Source of the DNA: Rhizobium sp. SG_E_25_P2
Lineage (GTDB): Bacteria > Pseudomonadota > Alphaproteobacteria > Rhizobiales > Rhizobiaceae
Assembly: GCF_029892285.1 (NCBI RefSeq)
Contig: NZ_JARXVM010000018.1
Coordinates: 61,037 to 125,036, forward strand
Direction of reading: 5' to 3'
Length of the DNA stretch: 64,000 bases
A program made the translations under genes and the position numbers. Positions 54,531 to 63,058 of the stretch are shown one piece after another (position 1 is the stretch's first letter; each line of letters opens with the position of its first letter). The notes beneath the pieces are model-generated. The model saw only the letters and a program-made list of their open reading frames with translations, ran no database searches and was not told where the DNA came from.

Positions 54531-55496
54531 ATGCCAAACACCTCGGGCCCTCTCGTCGTCGCTCTTCTTTATGATGGTCTCTGCACCTTCGAATTCGGCA
54601 TCGTGGCTGAAATCTTTGGGCTGTCACGGCCCGAGATGGGCGAGGGCTGGTATCGTTACGCCAGCTGCGCCATCGAGCCGGGGCCGCTCAGGGCCCATGG
54701 CGGCTTTGTCATCCAGACCGAGGACAACGGCCATCTGATCGATGAGGCCGATCTCATCGTCGCGCCCGGCTGGAAAGGGGCGGGGGTTCCCGTGCCGCAG
54801 GATCTGGTCGAGCGGCTGAGGGCGGCGCATGCGCGGGGCGCCAGGCTCGCCTCGATTTGTTCGGGCGCCTTCGTGCTGGCCGCCACCGGGCTTCTCGATG
54901 GCGGTGTAGCGGCGACGCATTGGCGCTATGCCGAGGCGCTGGGCAAGGCCTATTTGGATGTCGAGGTCGACGCCGCCTCGCTCTATCGCGAGCATGGCCG
55001 CCTGTTCACCTCCGCCGGCAGCGCCGCCGGCATCGATCTGATGATCGAGATCGTCAGGCGCGATTTCGGACCGGATGCGGCCAATTCCGTGGCGCGGCGG
55101 CTGGTGATGCCGGCCCATCGCAGTGGCGGGCAGGCGCAGTTTCTCGAACGGCCGGTGCCGCGTCGCGAGGGCGCCGAGATCGCGCCGCTGCTCGATGCGA
55201 TCAGGGCCGATCCGGCCTCCGCCTGGACGATTTCCCGCATGGCAGAATTTTGCCGGATGAGCGATCGAACTTTTCTGCGCCGCTTCCGCGACGCGACGGG
55301 ATTGGCGCCCGGCGACTGGATCGCGTCGGAACGGGTCGAGCAGGCCAAGGAACGGTTGATCCGTGGCCGTGAAAGCGTCGACGAGATCGCCATCGCGCTC
55401 GGCTTCGGCGGCGGGCATGCGCTGCGCCATCACTTCCGCCGTCGCCTCGGCGTCAGCCCGGCCGATTATCGGGCCCGTTTTTCCATCAACGCCTGA
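54531..55496 (+). CDS. FtrA/GlxA-type transcriptional regulator (DJ-1/PfpI plus AraC HTH)
   Basis: A 321-aa regulator. N-terminal DJ-1/PfpI-like domain (about 5-180, SICSGAFVLAATGLLDGGVAATHW) and AraC-type HTH (about 225-318, ISRMAEFCRMSDRTFLRRFRDATGLAPGDWI; IALGFGGGHALRHHFRR). ATG 54531 starts the conserved block; ATG 54510 is also possible. Likely controls the divergent rhodanese gene. Confidence 0.86.
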   Translation: MPNTSGPLVVALLYDGLCTFEFGIVAEIFGLSRPEMGEGWYRYASCAIEPGPLRAHGGFVIQTEDNGHLIDEADLIVAPGWKGAGVPVPQDLVERLRAAHARGARLASICSGAFVLAATGLLDGGVAATHWRYAEALGKAYLDVEVDAASLYREHGRLFTSAGSAAGIDLMIEIVRRDFGPDAANSVARRLVMPAHRSGGQAQFLERPVPRREGAEIAPLLDAIRADPASAWTISRMAEFCRMSDRTFLRRFRDATGLAPGDWIASERVEQAKERLIRGRESVDEIAIALGFGGGHALRHHFRRRLGVSPADYRARFSINA

Positions 55497-55642
55497 TCGG
55501 TCGGAAAATTACGCCTGATCTTGTCGGAACGCCGAACCATCCGGGGATGCGGCGCGTTGAGGGACGCCGCCTCGCGCTCTTGATGCCGCCGGACGGCAAC
55601 CATATGTTCCTCTCCGGGACGTCCTCTCGCCCATGGGGCCGA

Positions 55643-57088
55643 ATGATAGACATCTTTCAGAATTACTGGCCGCATATCCTGTTCGTCATCTCTATCGCCG
55701 CAGGCGCGGTGGCGGCGGCGCATGCCGCCATGACCAAGGAAGAAGCCCGCGCCGCCATCGGCTGGGTCGGCGTTATCTTATTGTCGCCGCTTCTCGGCGC
55801 GGCGCTTTATCTCGTCGCCGGCGTCAACCGCATCCGCCACAAGGCGCTCGCCACCCGCAAATCCGGCCATCGCCGTTTCGACAAGCAGATCCATGAACAT
55901 GCGCTGTCGCCCCATCGCATCGTCGCGGAATTTGGCCAGCCTTATGGCGCCCTCAACCGGCTCGGCGACGCCTTCACCCGTTTCTACATGACCTCGGGCA
56001 ACACCATCGCCATGCTCGAAAGCGGCGACCGGGCCTATCGTGAAATCGTCGAGGCGATCGACGGCGCACGGCATTCGGTGCTGCTCGAAAGCTATATCTT
56101 CGACAATGACGAGATCGGTCGCCGCATCGCCGACCGGCTTCTGGCCGCCAAGGCGCGCGGGGTCGAGGTGCGAGTGCTGATCGACGCTGTCGGCGCGCGC
56201 TACTCCTTCCCCAGCATCGTCAACTATTTTCGCCAGCGCGGGCTCAATGCGCGAAGCTTCAACGGCAATGTCATCATGGGGCTGAGAATGCCCTACGCCA
56301 ATCTTCGCACCCACCGGAAGATCATCGTCATCGACGACAATCTCGCCTTCACGGGCGGCATGAACATCCGCGAGAGCTTCACGACGGAATTCGCAGGCGC
56401 CGAAAGCGCCCATGACACGCATTTTCGCGTCACCGGCCCTGTCGTCCGCGACCTCTTTGCAGTGGCGTCGGAGGACTGGCATTTCTCCACCGGCGAGAGA
56501 TTGTCGCCGATCGCCCGCCCGTTGCAGGGCGCAGTCGAGCCCACCTATATGCGCGTCGTCTCCTCCGGTCCGGACGGATCGATCGAGACGAACCGGAATG
56601 TGATTATTGGCGCACTGTCGGTGGCGCAGAAGCATGTGCGATTGATGTCGCCCTATTTTCTTCCGGATCGCGAATTGGTCAGCGCGTTCGCCACGGCTGC
56701 CCGCCGCGGCGTGCGCATCGACATTCTCGTGCCGCAGGAAAACAATCTCCGTCTGGTCGACCTCGCGATGATGGCGCAGTTCGATCAGGTGGTGAAACAT
56801 GGCTGCCATGTCTGGCGGGTCGGCGGCATGTTCAACCATTCCAAGCTGATGACCATCGACGGCGTCTGGTCCTATGTCGGCACGTCCAACATGGATCCGC
56901 GTTCGCTCAGGCTGAATTTCGAGGTGGATCTCGAAGTGCTGGACAGTCGTTTCGCGGAAGAGATTGAAAAGCGCGTTGACGCCGCGCTCGGTGAGGCGCG
57001 TGAGTTGACGCTGTCGGATATTCGCGATCGGCCATTGCCCTATCGGCTGTCGGAGAAAGTGGTCTGGCTTGCGTCACCTTATCTTTAG
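55643..57088 (+). CDS. cls: Cardiolipin synthase-like phospholipase D
   Basis: Membrane phosphatidyltransferase, 481 aa. Two N-terminal helices (about 8-25 and 38-58), then two HKD motifs: THRKIIVIDDNLAFTGG (near 225) and NHSKLMTIDGVWSYVGTSN (near 400). ATG 55643 (MIDIFQNYW) precedes the first helix; the frame upstream is not conserved. Forms cardiolipin from phosphatidylglycerol in relatives. An EEP hydrolase follows 81 bp later, a common pairing. Confidence 0.9.
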   Translation: MIDIFQNYWPHILFVISIAAGAVAAAHAAMTKEEARAAIGWVGVILLSPLLGAALYLVAGVNRIRHKALATRKSGHRRFDKQIHEHALSPHRIVAEFGQPYGALNRLGDAFTRFYMTSGNTIAMLESGDRAYREIVEAIDGARHSVLLESYIFDNDEIGRRIADRLLAAKARGVEVRVLIDAVGARYSFPSIVNYFRQRGLNARSFNGNVIMGLRMPYANLRTHRKIIVIDDNLAFTGGMNIRESFTTEFAGAESAHDTHFRVTGPVVRDLFAVASEDWHFSTGERLSPIARPLQGAVEPTYMRVVSSGPDGSIETNRNVIIGALSVAQKHVRLMSPYFLPDRELVSAFATAARRGVRIDILVPQENNLRLVDLAMMAQFDQVVKHGCHVWRVGGMFNHSKLMTIDGVWSYVGTSNMDPRSLRLNFEVDLEVLDSRFAEEIEKRVDAALGEARELTLSDIRDRPLPYRLSEKVVWLASPYL

Positions 57089-57169
57089 GGCCGCCTGCGA
57101 CAGTGTGGCCCGAAACCGCAACGTCCCGCGTTGCGTTCTCCGGTAAATACCATTCGGAACCGTGACGCC

Positions 57170-57958
57170 ATGATCCTCACCGCCTGGAAAAATCGCAAGA
57201 GCCGCCCTGTCATCGCGCCGGCTCTGCCGCGTCTTGGCGAGGAACAACTGATCGTCGCCTCCTACAATACGCATAAGGGCGTCGGCGGCGACCGCAGGCG
57301 CGATCCCAACCGCATCGTCGACGTGATCGCCGAGATCGGTCCCGATATCATCGCGCTGCAGGAAGTCGACACCCGCTTTGGCGAGCGCAAGGGTTTGCTC
57401 AATCTCGCCCGGCTGGAGCATGAATGCGGCCTGACGCCGGTGCCGCTCAGCCGCGCCACGGCTGCGCATGGTTGGCATGGCAATATCGTGCTGGTGAAGA
57501 AGCGCATGGTCAGCGCCGTGCATGAACTCCATCTGCCGGGGCTGGAGCCGCGCGGGGCGCTGATGACCGATATCGATCTCGAGGGCGGGCGCAGCCTCCG
57601 CATCATCGCCGCCCATCTGGGCTTGCTCGGCCGCTCCCGGTTAATTCAGGCGCGGCGACTGATCGCGATCATGGCCGAACATGCCTCGCGTCCCACCGTG
57701 CTGATGGGCGATTTCAACGAATGGCGGCTGGGATCGAAATCGGCGCTCAACGCCTTCCGTGACGCCTTCGGCCATCTGCCGCAGCCCGCGCCGAGCTTTC
57801 CGGCCCGGCTGCCCTTCCTGGCGCTAGACCGGATCATCGCCGATCGCCCGGGGCTGGTCAGCGATGTGGTGGTGCATGACAGTCCGCTGGCGCGGGTGGC
57901 GTCTGATCATCTGCCGATCAAGGCGGCGCTGACGCTGCCGTCGCCGGTTTCGGTGTAA
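57170..57958 (+). CDS. Endonuclease/exonuclease/phosphatase (EEP) family hydrolase
   Basis: A 262-aa metal-dependent hydrolase. Motifs: VASYNTHKGVGGD, IIALQEVDTRFGERKG (Glu metal ligand), IIAAHLGLLGRSR, LMGDFNEWRLGS (Asp, Asn) and RVASDHLPIKAALTL (Asp-His). No signal peptide. Placed after the cls-like gene it may act on a phospholipid, but nuclease activity is equally possible. It ends 6 bp before the convergent EamA gene. Confidence 0.88.
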   Translation: MILTAWKNRKSRPVIAPALPRLGEEQLIVASYNTHKGVGGDRRRDPNRIVDVIAEIGPDIIALQEVDTRFGERKGLLNLARLEHECGLTPVPLSRATAAHGWHGNIVLVKKRMVSAVHELHLPGLEPRGALMTDIDLEGGRSLRIIAAHLGLLGRSRLIQARRLIAIMAEHASRPTVLMGDFNEWRLGSKSALNAFRDAFGHLPQPAPSFPARLPFLALDRIIADRPGLVSDVVVHDSPLARVASDHLPIKAALTLPSPVSV

Positions 57959-57964
57959 CGAGGG

Positions 57965-58873
57965 TCAGGCGACGGCGGGTTTGCGTCCCGCCAGCCAGAC
58001 GCCGAACACCACCACCACGGTGCCGATGATCATATAGGGGCCGAGCGGCTCGCCGAGGAAGATAAAGCTCTCGATCGCCACCGCCGGCGGCATCAGATAG
58101 ATCAGCGAGGCGGCGCGCGACACCTGGCCACGGCGGATCATGTAGAGCAGCAGCCCGACGCCGCCCATCGACAGCACGATCACCGACCATGCGATCACCA
58201 GCCAGAGTTCGAGACTGCCGTCGAAGCGCGTTTCTTCCCCGAACAGCGCCAAGGGGCCGACGATCATCACGGCGCCGAGATATTGCCAGACGGCGGTGGT
58301 GCGCATGTCGCCGCCGGTCACGAAGCGTTTCTGGTAAAGCGTGCCGAACACGACGCCCAGCATCGCCGTGATATTGATGGCGATGGGAATGGCGCGGCCT
58401 GCGAGCATGCCGGGCTCGACATTCTGGAAGCTGGGCGCCAGCGCGATGAGAATGCCGGCGAATCCGAGGATGAGGCCCGCCAACTGAATAGGGCTCAATC
58501 GCTCCTTGACCAGCCAGGGCGCAAGCGCCGCCGTCATCAAGGGCTGCAGCGCCGCGATCACGCCTGACACCGAAGCCGGCACCCCATGGAAAATCGCCCA
58601 CCACACGCCGCCGAGATAGCAGCCATGCATCAGTGCGCCGGATACCAGGCCGTGGAAGATCGCGCGCGGGTTTTTCGGCCATGCGGCGCCCATGGCGAGG
58701 CTGAGCGCCGCGAAAGCCAGCGCCGCTAGCCCGAAGCGCACCGTGAGGAACAGTTCCGCCGTCGAATGCCAGCTGCCATAGACGGGCGCGATCCAGCCAG
58801 ACGACCAGAGCAGAACAAACAAGGCGGGCGCGATGCGTTCGAGGGACACGGGCAGGCTCCGGGAAATCGACAT
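57965..58873 (-). CDS. EamA/DMT-family transporter
   Basis: A 302-aa membrane protein with ten helices in two EamA halves (about 12-140 and 160-295): ALFVLLWSSGWIAPVYGSW at the start, SGVIAALQPLMTAALAPWLVKERLS and PPAVAIESFIFLGEPLG. ATG 58873 begins the conserved sequence; the frame extends upstream to 59146 but is not conserved. Likely metabolite exporter; substrate unknown. Confidence 0.88.
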   Translation of the reverse strand: MSISRSLPVSLERIAPALFVLLWSSGWIAPVYGSWHSTAELFLTVRFGLAALAFAALSLAMGAAWPKNPRAIFHGLVSGALMHGCYLGGVWWAIFHGVPASVSGVIAALQPLMTAALAPWLVKERLSPIQLAGLILGFAGILIALAPSFQNVEPGMLAGRAIPIAINITAMLGVVFGTLYQKRFVTGGDMRTTAVWQYLGAVMIVGPLALFGEETRFDGSLELWLVIAWSVIVLSMGGVGLLLYMIRRGQVSRAASLIYLMPPAVAIESFIFLGEPLGPYMIIGTVVVVFGVWLAGRKPAVA

Positions 58874-59015
58874 GAACCGCCGCCGGTAGCGGATAGGCGT
58901 GAGCGGGGCAAGCGAAATTGCCGTCTGTTTTCGTTTCCGGGCGCTGGCGTCCAAGGCTCGCTCAACCCGCACACGCCGATCCTCAGAGCCGCTCGATTGT
59001 GCCGTCGCCCAGATA

Positions 59016-59040
59016 AAAAACGGCCGCGCGAGGCGGCCGT
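59016..59040 (-). terminator. Terminator of the rpoE-chrR operon
   Basis: Minus strand: stem CGGCCGC / GCGGCCG with 5-nt loop at 59040-59022, then TTTTTT (59021-59016). It lies 22 bp past the ChrR-like stop. Confidence 0.88.
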
Positions 59041-59061
59041 GAGAGGATGTGCTGACTGTGT

Positions 59062-59715
59062 TCAGATGCCGACGAAGGGCTGTATCATGCGGGCGATCCA
59101 GCCATGCGGGATCATCTGTCCCTCGATAGCCGCCAGACAGATGCATTCGCCATCCATCTCGACACGCGGCTGGTGATCGCCGTCGTCGTCTTCTTCCTCC
59201 AGATCGCCACGACCATAGCGGCCGTTTTCATCGCTGAAGGCGCCCTTCAGCACGAGGGTCAGTTCCGTGCCGGTATGGCCATGCTTCGGAAGCGCCTTGC
59301 CAGCGCCGATGCGCAGAAGAACGACATTGTAGCTCGGATCTTCCGGCACCTCGACCTTGGCGAAGCGCATGCCGGGGGCTACCCATTTCCACTTGCCGAT
59401 CTTGCGTTGGCTGAGCGGTGCGGGAATATGAACGCCCATGTCCAGGCCGCCATGATCGTGGCGCACCGAAATTGGTTCGGCGGCGGCGGGGCCGGAGAGC
59501 TTGCCCAGCATACGTTCGAACAGGTCGGGCGAAACCTCTGTCATCGGCAACTCATCGAGCAGCGCGCCGCCCAATCGTTCGAATTCGGCCAGTCGCCTTT
59601 TGCTGTCGCTTGACATCGCCAGATGGCTCTGGAGCACCAGCGCCGGAGCGGGGCTGAGTTTGCCGGCGGCATAACTCACCAGGAGATCATCACTGGCGTG
59701 ATGCGTAATCGTCAT
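59062..59715 (-). CDS. chrR: ChrR-type anti-sigma factor lacking the zinc cysteines
   Basis: A 217-aa cytoplasmic anti-sigma. The N-terminal anti-sigma domain normally binds zinc by His6, His31, Cys35 and Cys38; here His6 and His31 are kept but positions 35 and 38 are serine (SHLAMSSDSKRR). The C-terminal cupin keeps its four ligands in LPKHGHTGTE (His145, His147, Glu151) and GDHQP (His181). In Rhodobacter ChrR releases RpoE on singlet oxygen and needs the cupin. The start overlaps the sigma stop in ATGA. The serine change is visible in the DNA (tca agc gac agc). Confidence 0.92.
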   Translation of the reverse strand: MTITHHASDDLLVSYAAGKLSPAPALVLQSHLAMSSDSKRRLAEFERLGGALLDELPMTEVSPDLFERMLGKLSGPAAAEPISVRHDHGGLDMGVHIPAPLSQRKIGKWKWVAPGMRFAKVEVPEDPSYNVVLLRIGAGKALPKHGHTGTELTLVLKGAFSDENGRYGRGDLEEEDDDGDHQPRVEMDGECICLAAIEGQMIPHGWIARMIQPFVGI

Positions 59716-60269
59716 TTTGCGTCTTCCATCATCATCTGGCGCAGGCGCTGCAATGCCAGCCGCACCCGCGATTTGACCGTGCCCAGGGGAATGCCGAGGA
59801 TCTGGGCGATCTCGGACTGGGGATTTTCCGAATAAAACGACATGCGGATCACCGTCGCCTGCTCTTCCGGCAGGCGCGCTATGGCTGCGCGCACCGCCGT
59901 CTCGTCCTGCCAGCCGATCAGTCGATCCTCTGCGGATGGATCTGTGTCGGGTTCGTTGACATCGGGCTCCACGGGCGTCGACACCATGCGCGACGTGCGA
60001 CGGCGTCGATCGATGCCGCAGTTGCGGGCGATGGTGAAAATCCATGTCGAAACGCCGGCCTTGGCCGGGTCGAAGCTTTCCGCCCGCCGCCACAGATTGA
60101 GCATGCTTTCCTGGATCAGGTCTTCGCTTTCCGCATCGGTAAAGCCTTGCCGCATGAGAAACGACTTCAAGCGCGGAGCGTAGAAACGGAACAAGGCCGC
60201 GAAGGCCTGCATGTCCCTGTGCTCCGCGACCCGCCGCATCAACGCCGCGAGTTCCGCTGGCGGCGACAT
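59712..60269 (-). CDS. rpoE: ECF sigma factor, RpoE/ECF11 type
   Basis: A 185-aa sigma factor paired with ChrR. Region 2: LFRFYAPRLKSFLMRQGFTDAESEDLIQESMLNLWRRAESFDPAKAGVSTWIFTIARN (quoted in parts from a continuous block); region 4: AAIARLPEEQATVIRMSFYSE and GIPLGTVKSRVRLALQRLR. The frame opens at ATG 60359, but the ECF11 promoter at 60365-60393 would start RNA near 60358, so I prefer ATG 60269 (MSPPAELAALMRRV) with GGGGATCGAG upstream; ATG 60296 is another choice. Role: photo-oxidative or related stress. Confidence 0.88.
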   Translation of the reverse strand: MSPPAELAALMRRVAEHRDMQAFAALFRFYAPRLKSFLMRQGFTDAESEDLIQESMLNLWRRAESFDPAKAGVSTWIFTIARNCGIDRRRRTSRMVSTPVEPDVNEPDTDPSAEDRLIGWQDETAVRAAIARLPEEQATVIRMSFYSENPQSEIAQILGIPLGTVKSRVRLALQRLRQMMMEDAK

Positions 60270-60364
60270 CGCGTCTCGATCCCCGGCGGCTACCATGTAG
60301 GAAGCCCGGGTTTCGCGTTGATCGGCCCGCTTGGCCGGTATGGTCCTGATCTCATTCATGCCTC

Positions 60365-60393
60365 TCTTACGCCGGAGCCGGAAGCGCGGATCA
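60365..60393 (-). promoter_or_regulatory. ECF11-type (RpoE) promoter, autoregulation of rpoE-chrR
   Basis: Minus-strand TGATCC (60393-60388), 18-nt spacer, TAAGA (60369-60365): matches the Rhodobacter RpoE target pattern TGATC-N18-TAAG. Transcription would begin near 60358. Confidence 0.7.
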
Positions 60394-60692
60394 CGAGCGG
60401 TATATCAAGGTTAATTAATTGATCTTCTCCAGGCTGGCAAATGTCCCATGCTGTCATGACAATAGCGAGAGCCAGATTGGAGCGCATGTCCTTATACGCG
60501 TGTTCATAGTGACGTCGCTCCCAGTTTGTGCAAATGCACAATTCTCGCCCTGGTTTTGTGCACTTCAAATGGGCGCCCCCGGAGGCGTGGCGATAAAGGA
60601 CGCAAAAAATACGCAGACAGGACCGTGCATGCTTCTTGCATTGCTTCCGACATTGGTTTCAAATGCCTGAACAATAAACGGGGAATTGAGAT
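60394..60692. other. Non-coding region between rpoE and the ATP-grasp cluster
   Basis: About 300 bp without a gene. It holds a small palindrome GTGCA-aa-TGCAC (about 60528-60539) and a second TGTGCAC-like element near 60558. The promoter of the ATP-grasp cluster must be here, but I can assign no sigma class: candidate GG/GC pairs do not have sigma-54 spacing. Confidence 0.4.
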
Positions 60693-62102
60693 TTGGCGTT
60701 CGACGAAATGATCGACGCGGAGGGCAATCCGCGAGAGCCTTACCGCAAATATTTTGAATGGTTCAACGAGCAGGACCCGTCCTATCTGGCGGCGAAGGCG
60801 AGGGACGCTGAAAACATCTTCCGGAGGACAGGCATCACCTTCGCGGTCTATGGCCACGAAGACGCCACGGAAAAACTGATCCCCTTCGATCTCATTCCGC
60901 GCATCATTTCCGGCAAGGAATGGCGCAAGCTGGCCCAGGGTATCGAACAGCGCGTTCTCGCGCTCAACGCCTTTCTCGAAGACATCTATCACAAGCAGGA
61001 AATCATCAAGGCGGGCCGCATTCCCCGCGAATTGATCGAAAAGAATTCGGCCTTCCTGCCGCAGATGATCGGCATGAAGCCGCCGGGCGGCGTCTACACC
61101 CATATTATCGGCACAGATATCGTACGAACCGGTGAAGACCAGTTCTATGTGCTGGAAGACAATGCCCGCACACCGTCGGGCGTGTCCTATATGCTGGAAG
61201 ACCGGGAAACCATGATGCAGATGTTCCCGGATCTGTTCCACAAAGTCCGGGTGCGACCGGTGGAGGATTATCCGACGCAATTGCGCCAGAGCCTCGACTG
61301 TCTCGCGCCTCCGGGCTGCAAGGGCAAGCCGCGCGTTGTGGTGCTGACGCCCGGCATCTTCAACTCGGCCTATTACGAACACGCCTTCCTTGCCGACCAG
61401 ATGGGCGCCGAACTTGTGGAAGGCTCCGACCTCCGCGTTATCGACGGCAAGGTCTGCATGCGCACCACGCAGGGTTATGAATCGGTCGATGTGATCTATC
61501 GCCGCGTCGACGACGACTTCCTCGATCCGCTGACCTTCCGACCGGATTCGGCGCTTGGCGTCGCTGGCATCATGGATGTCTATCGCGCCGGCAATGTCAC
61601 CATCGCCAATGCGCCGGGCACCGGCATTTCCGACGACAAGGCTATCTATTCCTACATGCCTGAAATCGTCGAATTCTATACCGGTCGCAAGGCGATGCTG
61701 GAGAACGTGCCGACCTGGCGCTGTTCGGAGCCCGACAGCTTCAAATATGTGATGGAGCATCTGCCCGAACTGGTGGTGAAGGAAGTGCATGGGTCAGGCG
61801 GCTACGGCATGCTGGTCGGACCCACCGCGACGCGCAAGGAAATCGCGCTGTTTGCAGAAAAGCTGAAAGCCAAGCCGGGCAACTATATCGCCCAGCCGAC
61901 GCTGTCGCTGTCGACCGTTCCGATCATGGTGAAGAAGGGCATCGCGCCCCGACATGTCGATCTCCGGCCTTACGTGCTGGTGTCGGACAAGGTGCATATC
62001 ATCCCCGGCGGGTTGACCCGCGTCGCGCTCAAGAAAGGCTCGCTGGTGGTCAATTCCAGCCAGGGCGGCGGCACGAAAGACACCTGGGTGCTGGAGGACT
62101 GA
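60693..62102 (+). CDS. Circularly permuted ATP-grasp protein (DUF404/407 type)
   Basis: A 469-aa predicted peptide-type ligase. Landmarks: FDLIPRIISGKEWRKLAQGIEQRVLALNAF (in parts), QFYVLEDNARTPSGVSYMLEDRE, RIDDDFLDP-like stretch as RRVDDDFLDPLTF, and VVKEVHGSGGYGMLVGP (ATP-binding). Start is TTG 60693 (translated MAFDEMID), the conserved N-terminus; GGGGAATTGAG lies 2-12 nt upstream. First gene of three with 3-8 bp spacing. Family members are thought to form peptide or amide bonds; product unknown. Confidence 0.88.
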   Translation: MAFDEMIDAEGNPREPYRKYFEWFNEQDPSYLAAKARDAENIFRRTGITFAVYGHEDATEKLIPFDLIPRIISGKEWRKLAQGIEQRVLALNAFLEDIYHKQEIIKAGRIPRELIEKNSAFLPQMIGMKPPGGVYTHIIGTDIVRTGEDQFYVLEDNARTPSGVSYMLEDRETMMQMFPDLFHKVRVRPVEDYPTQLRQSLDCLAPPGCKGKPRVVVLTPGIFNSAYYEHAFLADQMGAELVEGSDLRVIDGKVCMRTTQGYESVDVIYRRVDDDFLDPLTFRPDSALGVAGIMDVYRAGNVTIANAPGTGISDDKAIYSYMPEIVEFYTGRKAMLENVPTWRCSEPDSFKYVMEHLPELVVKEVHGSGGYGMLVGPTATRKEIALFAEKLKAKPGNYIAQPTLSLSTVPIMVKKGIAPRHVDLRPYVLVSDKVHIIPGGLTRVALKKGSLVVNSSQGGGTKDTWVLED

Positions 62103-62105
62103 TCG

Positions 62106-63050
62106 ATGATGCTCGGAAGAACCGCTAATGGCCTGTTCTGGATGTCCCGCTATCTGGAACGCGCCGAAAACACCGCCCGCCTCATCGACGCCGGTTTCCG
62201 CATGTCGTTGACGCGCTCCACTGAAAGCGAAGAGGATTGGGACGGCGTGTTGCAGAGCGCCGGCGTGCGCGAACTCTACGCGGCGAAATATGAGAAACTG
62301 TCCGGCGCCGATGCGATGGATTTTCTCATGCGTGACAAGACCAATCCGTCCTCGGTGATCAACTGCCTGGAATTCGGCCGCAACAACGCCCGCATGGTGC
62401 GCACGGCGCTGACGCGCGAAGCCTGGGAGAGCATCAACGAGACCTGGCTCGACCTGAGAACCGTGCTGGCGAGAAAGGTGACCCACGCCACGCTGCCGGA
62501 TGTGATCGACGCCATCAAGCGGCGGGTCGCGCATATGCGCGGCGCATTCTCGGGCACGCAATTGCGCGACGAACTCTATAATTTCGCCATGCTCGGCTCC
62601 TTCATTGAGCGGGCCGACAACACCGCGCGCATTCTCGACGTCAAATATTATGTGTTGTTGCCGTCGCTCCTGCATGTCGGCGGATCGATGGACAATTTCC
62701 ACTGGCAGTCGATTCTCCGGTCGGTGTCGGCCTTCCGCTCTTACTCCTGGGTCTATGACGCGGAATACAAGCCGGCCAACATCGCGCATTTCCTGATCGT
62801 TAACAGGCGCATGCCACGCTCGCTGGCCTTCTGCTATGAGCAGATCAATTCCAATCTGGCGCATCTGGCGCGGGATTATGGCGGCCAGGTGGCGGCGCAT
62901 GAGACGGCGGCGCGCACCCGCAACATGTTGCTGACGACCTCGATTGACGAGATCATGGACAAGGGACTGCACGAGTTTCTCGAAGGCTTCATCCTGTCCA
63001 ACGACACATTGGCCAGCGAGATCAGCGACGGCTACCGGTTCTACAAGTGA
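62106..63050 (+). CDS. Alpha-E domain protein (DUF403)
   Basis: A 314-aa helical protein covering the whole alpha-E domain: MMLGRTANGLFWMSRYLERAENTARLID at the start, RVAHMRGAFSGTQLRDELYNFAMLGSFIERADNTARILD (in parts) repeats the xERAxNTARxxD motif, and NRRMPRSLAFCYEQINSNLAHL follows. Biochemical role unknown; always found with ATP-grasp and transglutaminase partners, as here. Starts 3 bp after the ATP-grasp stop. Confidence 0.9.
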   Translation: MMLGRTANGLFWMSRYLERAENTARLIDAGFRMSLTRSTESEEDWDGVLQSAGVRELYAAKYEKLSGADAMDFLMRDKTNPSSVINCLEFGRNNARMVRTALTREAWESINETWLDLRTVLARKVTHATLPDVIDAIKRRVAHMRGAFSGTQLRDELYNFAMLGSFIERADNTARILDVKYYVLLPSLLHVGGSMDNFHWQSILRSVSAFRSYSWVYDAEYKPANIAHFLIVNRRMPRSLAFCYEQINSNLAHLARDYGGQVAAHETAARTRNMLLTTSIDEIMDKGLHEFLEGFILSNDTLASEISDGYRFYK

Positions 63051-63058
63051 GTTGAGAC

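Noticed and set aside
60430..60692. Sigma-54 promoter or NtrC site before the ATP-grasp cluster
   Set aside because: GG and GC pairs are 12 nt apart or mismatched rather than 10, and the GTGCA palindrome does not match the NtrC pattern well.
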